This document shows positions 1 through 6,729 of a DNA stretch of 64,000 nt, piece by piece (within the stretch, counting starts at the first letter, position 1; each line of letters begins with the position of its first letter). Origin of the DNA: Lachancea dasiensis (Eukaryota; Ascomycota; Saccharomycetes; Saccharomycetales; Saccharomycetaceae); the NCBI GenBank assembly GCA_900074725.1, contig LT598460.1:563502-627501 (forward strand), written 5' to 3'. Made by a program: the position numbers and the translations under genes. The notes under the pieces were generated by a model that was not told where the DNA came from, did no database searches, and saw nothing but the letters and a program-made list of their open reading frames with translations.

Positions 1-251
1 CGCTGCTGCGCGTCAGCCGCCTTGTTGATGTCGGGATGGTACTTCTTGGCCAGCTTGTAGTACGCCTTTTTGATCTCGGACGGAGACGCCGTCTTGGCCA
101 CCCCCAACGTGGAGTACGGGTCTTTCAGCTCGTTGAGCAGCGCCGTGCTGGCGTGGAAAAGTCTCGCGGGCCTTGCAAAACGGGCCGCTCGAAAGCTGGG
201 CTTGGCTTTGGTTGGCCTTCCCAGCTCCTTCAAAAGCGAGTAGCGATACAT
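1..251 (-). CDS. MDJ1: MDJ1, mitochondrial DnaJ co-chaperone (5' part only)
   Basis: This is the N-terminal 83 residues of a type I Hsp40; the gene runs off the left edge. The start ATG (249-251) opens a basic, hydroxylated presequence, and residues 30-35 read RLFHAS, the R-x-F-x-x-S pattern of a mitochondrial cleavage site followed by octapeptide removal. A J domain follows from about residue 43 ([13 protein letters not shown], then [17 protein letters not shown]) with the HPD tripeptide that stimulates Hsp70 ATPase. In yeast, Mdj1 works with Ssc1 in the matrix to fold imported proteins. The G/F, zinc-finger and substrate domains lie outside the window. It is divergent from HSP12 and shares its promoter. 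In S. cerevisiae MDJ1 and HSP12 are also neighbours. The coding DNA is GC-rich. The identification is secure from the J domain plus gene order. Confidence 0.9.
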   Translation of the reverse strand, partial: MYRYSLLKELGRPTKAKPSFRAARFARPARLFHASTALLNELKDPYSTLGVAKTASPSEIKKAYYKLAKKYHPDINKAADAQQ

Positions 252-387
252 TGTCTTCTTGCGTCGATGCCACAACTACCTCGGTTGCCTGAGTATACGC
301 AAGATGCAGCCGACCGGTGGTGAACGTAAACGGGGCCTTCACGCACGCTAGCCAAGCAAACGTACACTTTTTATTAGCCCTCCGCCA

Positions 388-400
388 GAAATTTCGAGAA
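388..400. promoter_or_regulatory. Perfect heat-shock element (Hsf1 site)
   Basis: The bases read GAAATTTCGAGAA, that is GAA-nn-TTC-nn-GAA with exact spacing, the three-unit site for an Hsf1 trimer. It lies 137 bp upstream of the MDJ1 ATG and about 700 bp from HSP12. Both genes are heat-inducible in S. cerevisiae, so control of MDJ1 is the simplest reading. Confidence 0.75.
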
Positions 401-447
401 CCGCCGCCCGCCCAGTCGTCCCACACGGCCGGTCCCGTGACCGCCCG

Positions 448-452
448 CCCCT
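448..452. promoter_or_regulatory. Stress-response element CCCCT (Msn2/4 type)
   Basis: CCCCT within GCCCCTCG. A five-base motif alone is weak, but HSP12 promoters are classic Msn2/Msn4 targets and a second copy lies at 640-644. Confidence 0.4.
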
Positions 453-496
453 CGTCACGCCACACGGGAGACCCGCTTCGACACCCGCTCCGCGAC

Positions 497-502
497 CACG
501 TG
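497..502. promoter_or_regulatory. CACGTG E-box 1
   Basis: CACGTG followed by GG. This is the core of Pho4 or Cbf1 sites. A second copy lies 31 bp downstream. The role in this promoter is unknown. Confidence 0.4.
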
Positions 503-533
503 GGTACCCGCAAAGTACCCGCGCCGCCCCGGT

Positions 534-539
534 CACGTG
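534..539. promoter_or_regulatory. CACGTG E-box 2 (GTCACGTGC)
   Basis: The flanking T gives TCACGTG, the preferred Cbf1 form, whereas the first copy is followed by GG as in Pho4 sites. It sits 283 bp upstream of MDJ1 and 565 bp upstream of HSP12. Confidence 0.4.
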
Positions 540-639
540 CTGCCTCGCTGCTCGCCGTCCGCCGTGGCGCTCTCAGCGCTCCTCGCTCGTGATGTCATGC
601 CGACGCCCGCCAACGGCCCAGCCCAGCCCATTGCTGTGG

Positions 640-644
640 CCCCT
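640..644. promoter_or_regulatory. Stress-response element CCCCT, second copy
   Basis: CCCCT within GGCCCCTCG, 460 bp upstream of the HSP12 ATG. It has the same sequence and nearly the same flank (CCCCTCGT) as the copy at 448-452. Confidence 0.4.
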
Positions 645-682
645 CGTGCAAAATGCAACGGCTCGGGATTGCTCTTGCCTCT

Positions 683-754
683 CCAGAACAGTCGCCAGAA
701 CAGTCGCCAGAACAGTTGCCGGAACAGTCTCCAGAACACTCTCCAGAACACTCT
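683..754. repeat. Six-copy 12-bp tandem repeat in the HSP12 promoter
   Basis: Six head-to-tail 12-mers start at 683, 695, 707, 719, 731 and 743. The consensus is CCAGAACAGTCG in the first half, drifting to CCAGAACACTCT in the second, with a decayed seventh unit at 755-766. GAA recurs every 12 bp in one orientation with no TTC partner, so it does not form a normal heat-shock element. Confidence 0.85.
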
Positions 755-960
755 CCAGGCTGTTGCTCGCGACGACGCTGTCATACCCAATAGAAACTCA
801 ATCGCGGGTGACAGAGCAATGAGCGCCCGTAGCACCGTAGCAAACATCTACTGGGCTCAGTAGCAAGGCGTGACAGCGCAATGGCCCTTACAGCAATAGT
901 GGGAGTACCCAAAGCAAAAGCATGGGGGGCCAAGCACGAAGCAGGATGGGATGGGAAAGG

Positions 961-968
961 TATAAAAG
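961..968 (+). promoter_or_regulatory. TATA box of HSP12
   Basis: TATAAAAG, 143 bp upstream of the HSP12 ATG, a typical position for a strongly inducible yeast gene. Confidence 0.65.
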
Positions 969-1103
969 GGCGTGGCAAATGGTTGGATAGAATTGGAGAT
1001 TCAGTTGGATTGTTTATCTGTTTATTTTATATATCATCAACAGCAAGCTACTCACTTGTATTGAAAACCACTCCTCTACCAACTACACTTTAAAGTATCA
1101 ATA

Positions 1104-1415
1104 ATGTCCGACTCCTACAGAAAAGACTTTTCCGACAAAGCCGCCGAAAAGATCAAGCCAGAGAGCGAAAAAACCACTTTCGAACAAGGTAAGGAGTTCG
1201 TCACCGACAAGGCCGACCAGGCCGCTGCGCATTTGCAACCAGAGAGCGAAAAGGGCGCTTTCCAAGGCGTCTCTGACTCTGCCCACAAGGGTAAGGAAGA
1301 TGCCACCGGCAAGTCGGTCAGCGAGTCTGCTGGCGAGTACGTGGACGCTGCCAAGGCCAAGTTGAACGACGCTGCTGAATACGTCAGCAAGTCGTTGCAC
1401 GGCGGCGAAAACTAA
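1104..1415 (+). CDS. HSP12: HSP12, small stress-induced membrane-stabilising protein
   Basis: This 103-residue, lysine- and glutamate-rich hydrophilic protein has no cysteine. It starts MSDSYRKDFSDKAAEKIKPE and carries the family blocks EQGKEFVTDKADQ (about 29-41), GAFQGVSDSAHKGK (51-64) and AAKAKLNDAAEYVS (82-95). S. cerevisiae Hsp12 (109 residues) has the same blocks in the same order. It is disordered in water and folds into amphipathic helices on membranes, where it protects against heat, osmotic and desiccation stress. The upstream TATA box and stress elements fit strong inducible expression. It pairs with MDJ1 as in S. cerevisiae. Downstream the ordinary 3' region gives way within about 95 bp to a long minisatellite. 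Confidence 0.97.
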   Translation: MSDSYRKDFSDKAAEKIKPESEKTTFEQGKEFVTDKADQAAAHLQPESEKGAFQGVSDSAHKGKEDATGKSVSESAGEYVDAAKAKLNDAAEYVSKSLHGGEN

Positions 1416-1507
1416 GAGTGTCTCGGCATGCACAAGTAGAAGCAGCCAAGTGTTGTTGGGCTTGCTACTTGACCTCCGGTTTCTCACGATTGTACGAAAA
1501 TATATGG

Positions 1508-2660
1508 ATGTCACGTCTACATAACTAACTAACTCCTCTACTAGGCATATAGCATTTTAACGAGATTTACTACTAGAAGCGCGGTTACTCATGCCTACAC
1601 AACAAACTCATTGTCCTGGCGTTTCGACGAGGTTTACCACCAGGAACACAGCCAGGGCGTGTCAATAACTGACCACTCTACTAGGCATTTCAACGAGGTT
1701 TTCCACCAGAAACACAATCACTCATGCCTACATAACAAACTCACTACCCTGGCATCTTAACGAGATTTACTATTAGAAGCACAATAACTCGATGTCAGTC
1801 TTGACAACAAACTCACTACCCTGGCATTTCAACGAGGTTTACCTCCAGGAACACAATCACTCGATGTAGTCTTGACATAACAAACTCACTACCCTGGCAT
1901 CTTAACGTGATTTACTATTAGCAACACTGTCACTCGATGCCAGTACTTGACCACTCTACTAGGCATATAGCATTTTAACGTGATTTACAACTAGAAGCGC
2001 GGTTACTCATGCCTACACAACAAACTCACTACCCTGGCATTTTAACGAGATTTACTACTAGAAGCGCGGTTACTCATGCCTACACAACAAACTCACTACC
2101 CTGGCATTTCAACGAGGTTTACCTCCAGGAACACAATCACTCGATGTAGTCTTGACATAACAAACTCACTACCCTGGCATTTCAACGAGGTTTATCTCCA
2201 GAATCACAGCCAGGGCGTGCCAATAACTGACCACTCTACTAGGCATACAGCATTTTAACGAGATTTACTATTAGAAGCACAATAACTCGATGGCAGTCTT
2301 GACAACAAACTCACTATCCTGGCATTTCAACGAGGTTTACCTCCAGGAACACAATCACTCGATGTAGTCTTGACATAACAAACTCACTACCCTGGCATTT
2401 TAACGAGATTTACTACTAGAAGCGCGGTTACTCATGCCTACACAACAAACTCACTATCCTGGCATCTTAACGAGATTTACTATTAGAAGCACAATAACTC
2501 GATGTCAGTCTTGACAACAAACTGTCATGCCTACTTAACAAACTCACTACCCTGGCATCTCAACGTGATTTACTATTAGAAACACTGTCACTCAATGTCA
2601 CGCCGACATAACAAACTAACCTCCCCAGTATCCTAACGAGCTTTACTACCAACACAACCC
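1508..2660. repeat. Degenerate minisatellite, about 16 units of 65-93 bp
   Basis: The stretch between HSP12 and CTF19 is one tandem array. Units begin with GGCAT at 1544, then near 1619 (GGCGT), 1684, 1751, 1823, 1896, 1962, 2036, 2103, 2176, 2242, 2321, 2394, 2461 and 2554, with a decayed last unit at about 2625. A partial tail precedes the first at 1508-1543. Most units are 65-79 bp, and one (2461) is 93 bp through an internal insertion. Each has a core like TTTTAACGAGATTTACTA or TTTCAACGAGGTTTACCTCC and often ends in ACAAACTCACTACCCT. The two core types are intermixed. The last unit ends about 20 bp before the CTF19 ATG, so the array must form that gene's promoter and leader. There is no sustained coding frame and no transposase or LTR signature. 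Confidence 0.9.
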
Positions 2661-2677
2661 GCACGGATCGGCCCGAC

Positions 2678-3391
2678 ATGGCAGACTCCGCCGCTCCGCT
2701 GCCTTCGCAGCTAGACCAACAGCGCGACCGCCTCGTCCAGCAGCGTGATGCGCTTTTCAGCCAGGTGGCCCAGCTCGAGGCTCGCGTACTCCATGCCAAG
2801 TACGACGCGCTCCCGCTGCCACCGTCCGTGACAAGCCTGCGCGCCCTGCAAAAGTTTTACCCTTTGCTGGATATCCAGTCGTTCGACGCCGAGGAAGCCA
2901 ACCGGTTCGCAGTCACGTTCGTCGTCGCTGGCGTCACGGTTTCTTTCCGGTACGTAACTTGCCAGGGCCGTGTCGAGAGCTTGCAGGTCCTGAATGTGCT
3001 GCCCTCGCGTGTGCCGCTCCAGCGCCTGATTCTACATTGCCAGCAGACCTGCAATCTGGCTTTCCTTCTCTCCGGATGCTACGAATACGCCCGGCTTCTC
3101 GACGCCAGATCCCAACTGTGGAAGCGGCTCAGTCGGGAGCATCCATACCTCGCGTGCTCTGCCAGGTCACCCAATACCTTGATTCTGGAGAATTCGGCCT
3201 ATGCCCTGAGCCTACAAATACACTACCGCATCGTGTTCGACCGCCTTCCTTTTCCTAGCTCACTCCTATCTGTTACGCTCTCAAACGGCCCCCAACATAT
3301 CCCACACGCGAACGACATCTGTACCGGTCTCGTCAGGGAGTATGGCATCGACCACGGTTTACAACAATTTATAAAAGCAGTCCTACTCTAA
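2678..3391 (+). CDS. CTF19: CTF19-like inner-kinetochore protein (CENP-P family), short form
   Basis: The protein is 237 residues. The N-terminal 45 residues are a glutamine-rich coiled coil (LDQQRDRLVQQRDALFSQV...), followed by YDALPLPPSVTSLR and then a mixed alpha/beta part fitting an RWD-type domain. The C-terminal stretch ANDICTGLVREYGIDHGLQQ matches what I recall of the end of S. cerevisiae Ctf19 (DEICYGLIKEYGVKTGL). Ctf19 pairs with Mcm21 in the COMA complex that links centromeric chromatin to the outer kinetochore. This copy lacks the long acidic N-terminus of the 369-residue S. cerevisiae protein. In S. cerevisiae CTF19 sits beside VTC3; here it is 22 kb from VTC2, between HSP12 and IES1. 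The coding DNA is about 57 percent GC, unlike the genes to its right. A sister RWD protein such as MCM21 is the main alternative. Confidence 0.68.
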   Translation: MADSAAPLPSQLDQQRDRLVQQRDALFSQVAQLEARVLHAKYDALPLPPSVTSLRALQKFYPLLDIQSFDAEEANRFAVTFVVAGVTVSFRYVTCQGRVESLQVLNVLPSRVPLQRLILHCQQTCNLAFLLSGCYEYARLLDARSQLWKRLSREHPYLACSARSPNTLILENSAYALSLQIHYRIVFDRLPFPSSLLSVTLSNGPQHIPHANDICTGLVREYGIDHGLQQFIKAVLL

Positions 3392-3467
3392 GATTCGACT
3401 TTCGTGGACACGCCCAGTTTACAACAATTTATAAAAGCAGTCTACTCTAAGATTCGTGGACACGCCC
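3357..3467. repeat. Local direct duplication across the CTF19 stop codon
   Basis: Bases 3357-3415 (last 11 codons, stop and 3' flank of CTF19) are repeated at 3417-3467. Both copies contain TTTACAACAATTTATAAAAG and end in GTGGACACGCCC. The second copy is shorter by one base in the coding-derived part and by seven bases in the flank. Confidence 0.9.
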
Positions 3468-3482
3468 GGTTTTGTACTCATT

Positions 3483-5417
3483 TCAACTAAACTCGTATAT
3501 ATTTTCTTCCTGACTTTTCCGATTCAGTAGCATCGCCCTCTTAGCCCCGTTGATGGTACGAAGAAAATCTGTTTCGAACCCCAGGACGCCATCTTTAAAC
3601 TTCTTCCTTTTCTTCCCACGCACTCCGATTACGGTCGCCATCGTCACGTCTTCGAATTCGTGGAACATCTTGATCAAGCCCAGCTCTTCCCGTTTGCGAC
3701 GTACCACAGACTGAGCTCTTTCCAGCTCTTGCATAACCACATCCTGAGTACGATGGTCCGCAATTCTCTCTCGCTTGTCGAATTTTATAAGTTCCTCCAT
3801 CTCATCTTTCATTTTCTCATCCAAAAGTTCACTCCCAGCCTCTTGCGAAGCCGGGGACGCTGAAATTCCCTTTTTTTTCTGTCTTTTCCGTGGTTGTTGA
3901 ACCGCAGGCGGACTATCCGCGTGTGGAGTAATCCCCTTTAGCTTGAGTTCATCTTGTGTCTCTCCCTTTATCGTCGTCATATCCGCCACACTATCGTCCA
4001 TCGAATCGGTAGTTCTCTTGACCTGTTTGCGATAGGGTCTCTTAGCTATCGCAGGTTTCGTTGGAGCTTTCACACCTTTCTCTTCTCCCTCCTCTTCTTG
4101 TTGATCGGCGGCTTTGGAGCTGACTCTTGAATTGGTCCTCCCTGAGGTTCTGGATGACGTCCTAGACCCCGCTTTTGGTCCTCTCTTCTTGGTTAAAGTA
4201 GCTTTACCATCTTCGATTGCGCCAGAATTCTCCTCGCCCATCTTTTTTTCGAATTTTGTTTGTTCCATTATGGATTTACTATCATCCTCACCTGCAGTTA
4301 CGCTATGAGGCAACCGGTTGTTTCGCAACAAGAAATCCCTACGTTTAGTTTTCTGATCCTCTCCAAACTCAATTTCTGAAGTTGTGTCCTCATCAACATC
4401 ATCGCTGCTGGAGTCAAGTTCGAATTTGCCGTCAACTCCAAACAGCTGCAAAGATTTGGCAATCTCTGGTTCTGTCATATCAGTCTCCAAGTGAACATAA
4501 ATCAGCCATAGGATAATCTCTGCTCTTTGTTTGGGATCCAACGTTGGGTTCTCCAAAATGTCGAAAAAGGTCAAATCATTGGGATCTGCAACATATTCTT
4601 GGAGGAACTTCAGATTTACTAGCGCCGAGTTATCACACAAATGGAAAATCAGATTGACAGGGTTGGAATCCAGCAATTTGCCTTGCTCGGGAGTCTCGTA
4701 AAACTCAGTAAGCGGTAAGTTACCATTTCCTAGGGGCAAGTTTTTTAATATCGACTTTAAGCGAGGTGTGTCTTGCAAAGACTTGGGATCTCGGGCATCC
4801 TTTTGAAGGCAAGGTATAGAATGGAAGGTTCGTAATTGAGACGTCATTTCTAGGAAGAAGTTGATCGTCGTATTCAACCTACCTGTATTAACCAAAAGCG
4901 AGAGAGCACAGGTAGAGAAGGCAATATTCTGATCAAATAAAAGCTTGTCGCGAAGTATTTTAGAACACTTGGTTGATGACGCAATGCTCAAGAGGTAGCA
5001 CTCTGAAAATGTCAGCTTTTCATTTTTTATGAATTTGCGTGCCACATAAGCATCATCTGTAACATTAAGATGCTCTTGCTCCTCTGCAGGGGAAATTGAA
5101 AATGAATCCTGATACCAATTGGTGAAAAGGGGCCTTCGATCCGAGCATAGATTGTGCAAAAATTCGTATTGTATTTCTTTTCGCGTGAAGTATTCCCCAT
5201 CAGCCTTTTTCAAGTGGCGCATATATTTACTAGGTTCCCGCATCCTCCTTTTGTGTGGTTCAGCTCCATTCACAGAGTTAGCATTGTCCTCACTTTGAGT
5301 AGAATCTCCGTCATCGTCTGATCTTGGTCGAGCTAAATCACCCGAGGAAATTGTATCCTCCTGGTCCTCGCGGTTTTGAAATACATCGTGTATGGGATCA
5401 TAAACTCGACTACTCAT
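3483..5417 (-). CDS. IES1: IES1, subunit of the INO80 chromatin-remodelling complex
   Basis: The protein is 644 residues. The chosen ATG (5415-5417) gives [15 protein letters not shown], matching the S. cerevisiae start [14 protein letters not shown]. An in-frame ATG at 5592-5594 would add 59 residues with no family counterpart. The order is an acidic serine-rich N-terminus, a conserved block ([20 protein letters not shown]) near residue 60, a helical middle, a long low-complexity lysine, arginine, serine and glutamate tract with nuclear-localisation-like RKRQKKK, and a conserved C-terminus ([20 protein letters not shown]). Ies1 is a yeast-specific INO80 subunit of unknown enzymatic role, nuclear, acting in nucleosome sliding and transcription. 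It neighbours WWM1 in the same orientation, as in S. cerevisiae apart from two intervening genes there. It marks the return to ordinary AT-richer composition. Confidence 0.9.
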   Translation of the reverse strand: MSSRVYDPIHDVFQNREDQEDTISSGDLARPRSDDDGDSTQSEDNANSVNGAEPHKRRMREPSKYMRHLKKADGEYFTRKEIQYEFLHNLCSDRRPLFTNWYQDSFSISPAEEQEHLNVTDDAYVARKFIKNEKLTFSECYLLSIASSTKCSKILRDKLLFDQNIAFSTCALSLLVNTGRLNTTINFFLEMTSQLRTFHSIPCLQKDARDPKSLQDTPRLKSILKNLPLGNGNLPLTEFYETPEQGKLLDSNPVNLIFHLCDNSALVNLKFLQEYVADPNDLTFFDILENPTLDPKQRAEIILWLIYVHLETDMTEPEIAKSLQLFGVDGKFELDSSSDDVDEDTTSEIEFGEDQKTKRRDFLLRNNRLPHSVTAGEDDSKSIMEQTKFEKKMGEENSGAIEDGKATLTKKRGPKAGSRTSSRTSGRTNSRVSSKAADQQEEEGEEKGVKAPTKPAIAKRPYRKQVKRTTDSMDDSVADMTTIKGETQDELKLKGITPHADSPPAVQQPRKRQKKKGISASPASQEAGSELLDEKMKDEMEELIKFDKRERIADHRTQDVVMQELERAQSVVRRKREELGLIKMFHEFEDVTMATVIGVRGKKRKKFKDGVLGFETDFLRTINGAKRAMLLNRKSQEENIYEFS

Positions 5418-5696
5418 CTCAAGGTTCCGCTGCCTGCCGTTTAAACGTGTTTCTAGGGCGTCAAATGCGAACTTTTTGTATATTAGCGATCCGTTCTGGT
5501 TAACATTACAGAGACAACTTACAAACATTCTATACGAATGAGGACCTCTACATATAGTTTTTATGAAGTCCACTGACGCGTTGATATAGCTCATTCAGCA
5601 GGTAATGGTAATGACCCACTATCGTCTTTAATCTATCTAGCGTTCAGTGAGAAGCGACCAGGCAAAATAACCAGGAAGATTGTTTCAATGTAGGAT

Positions 5697-6371
5697 TCAA
5701 AAATCACCGCCCCCAAAATCACCACCACCAAAATCACCACCGCCAAAATCTCCCCCACCGAAGTCACCTCCATCATATCCTCCGCCATCGTAATTTCCGT
5801 TATCATCATAGTAATTGTTTTCAACCATCGTTTCATGGGGCATCATGGCAGACGTTAGCAAGGACCCCGCTAACAGTCCTCCCCCTGCACCCAAAAGACC
5901 ACCCATCATGGCGCCTCCATGTTTCTTGCGGCCCTGCTGTTGCTGTGGCTGTTGGTAGAAGCCCTGTTGTGGGAACCCTTGCTGAGGGTAGTATCCCTGC
6001 TGTTGCTGATAATAACCTTGCTGGGGATAAAAGTTTTGTTGTGGATAGTTTTGTTGTGGATAGTTCTGTTGTGGATAGTTTTGTTGTGGATAGCTTTGCT
6101 GAGGATACGCCTGTTGCTGCGCGGTGAAGTTACCACGGCCGGTCCCCCCTGAAGCGTTGCCGGAGTTGTCTCTTACGCTAGATGGTTCCCCCGAAGGCCG
6201 CGATTCTTTATATGGAGGTGGTGCGTCGCTATTCCACGTTGTACCCTTTGGCTCTTCCCACTGAGATTTGCCGCTCTTCAAGTCAACGAAGAAGTATGTT
6301 TGGTATTCATCATCAAGAACCGCTTTCCAGCCGTCAGGGACACTGGGTGGTGAGCTTTTTGAGTGCACCAT
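5697..6371 (-). CDS. WWM1: WWM1, WW-domain protein
   Basis: The protein is 224 residues (211 in S. cerevisiae). The WW domain spans about residues 10-43, with W15, the aromatic cluster YQTYFFVD, W38 and P41. Next come a proline/glutamine tract with five or so PQQNY-type pentapeptides, a glycine-rich hydrophobic stretch (HGGAMMGGLLGAGGGLLAG), the conserved ENNYYDD block, and a tail of five tandem GGGDF units ending in DF. S. cerevisiae Wwm1 has the same architecture and also ends in DF. It interacts with the metacaspase Mca1 and with PPxY-type ligands. The start at 6369-6371 (MVHSKSSPPSVPDGWKAV) fits the family. An upstream in-frame ATG at 6531-6533 adds 54 unsupported residues. The Q/N and glycine repeats make it prone to length change. 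Confidence 0.93.
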   Translation of the reverse strand: MVHSKSSPPSVPDGWKAVLDDEYQTYFFVDLKSGKSQWEEPKGTTWNSDAPPPYKESRPSGEPSSVRDNSGNASGGTGRGNFTAQQQAYPQQSYPQQNYPQQNYPQQNYPQQNFYPQQGYYQQQQGYYPQQGFPQQGFYQQPQQQQGRKKHGGAMMGGLLGAGGGLLAGSLLTSAMMPHETMVENNYYDDNGNYDGGGYDGGDFGGGDFGGGDFGGGDFGGGDF

Positions 6372-6729
6372 TTCTGGTTTATAAGAAAACAAATTATAGG
6401 GCAGATCACCAAATCGAAGAGTGCACCTCGGAGGTCGTTGGCCGTTTTGCTTCAGTTCTTCTCCCTCAGCTTTTTTAAATTGGGAGGGTGTTATAATCAT
6501 ATACTGTAATGAGAAAGCCGTCCAGTCAATCATGCCATCCTACGAACACCACCGTAAGTAAACTACCCAGCTGCGTTATACAACAGAATGGGGTTGGCCC
6601 GCTACACATATGTCAGTTGGCAGCACCTCTAGGGGCTAATTCTAACGCTCCGAAATGAGTTTACGCTGGGCTTCTCGGTCATAATAAGCTTGGTCTATCA
6701 CGTCTATGTCTACGTTCAGCAAGAGTGGT
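6372..6729. other. Spacer between WWM1 and the D-amino-acid oxidase gene
   Basis: About 360 bp hold the WWM1 promoter and the 3' end of the oxidase gene. The in-frame extension of WWM1 occupies 6372-6533 but resembles no part of the family. I see no other gene or RNA here. Confidence 0.5.

Larger units (their letters stand above)
252..1103. promoter_or_regulatory. Divergent MDJ1/HSP12 promoter region
   Basis: These 850 bp separate two stress genes that point away from each other. They contain a perfect three-unit heat-shock element, two CCCCT stress-response elements, two CACGTG boxes, a 12-bp tandem repeat and a TATA box, each listed separately. No convincing gene is visible: the open frames here are short, overlap on both strands, and are explained by the GC-rich composition. 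Confidence 0.75.

Noticed and set aside
537-863. Overlapping long frames on both strands in the MDJ1/HSP12 promoter.
   Set aside because: They are produced by GC-rich sequence and a 12-bp repeat, which stays open in all frames; no family resemblance.
2076-2258. 60-codon frame inside the minisatellite.
   Set aside because: It merely follows repeat units, and other units interrupt the frame.
5418-5594. In-frame 59-residue N-terminal extension of IES1.
   Set aside because: The family protein begins at the internal RVYDPIHD block; the extension has no counterpart.
6372-6533. In-frame 54-residue N-terminal extension of WWM1.
   Set aside because: S. cerevisiae Wwm1 starts about ten residues before the WW domain, as with the chosen ATG.
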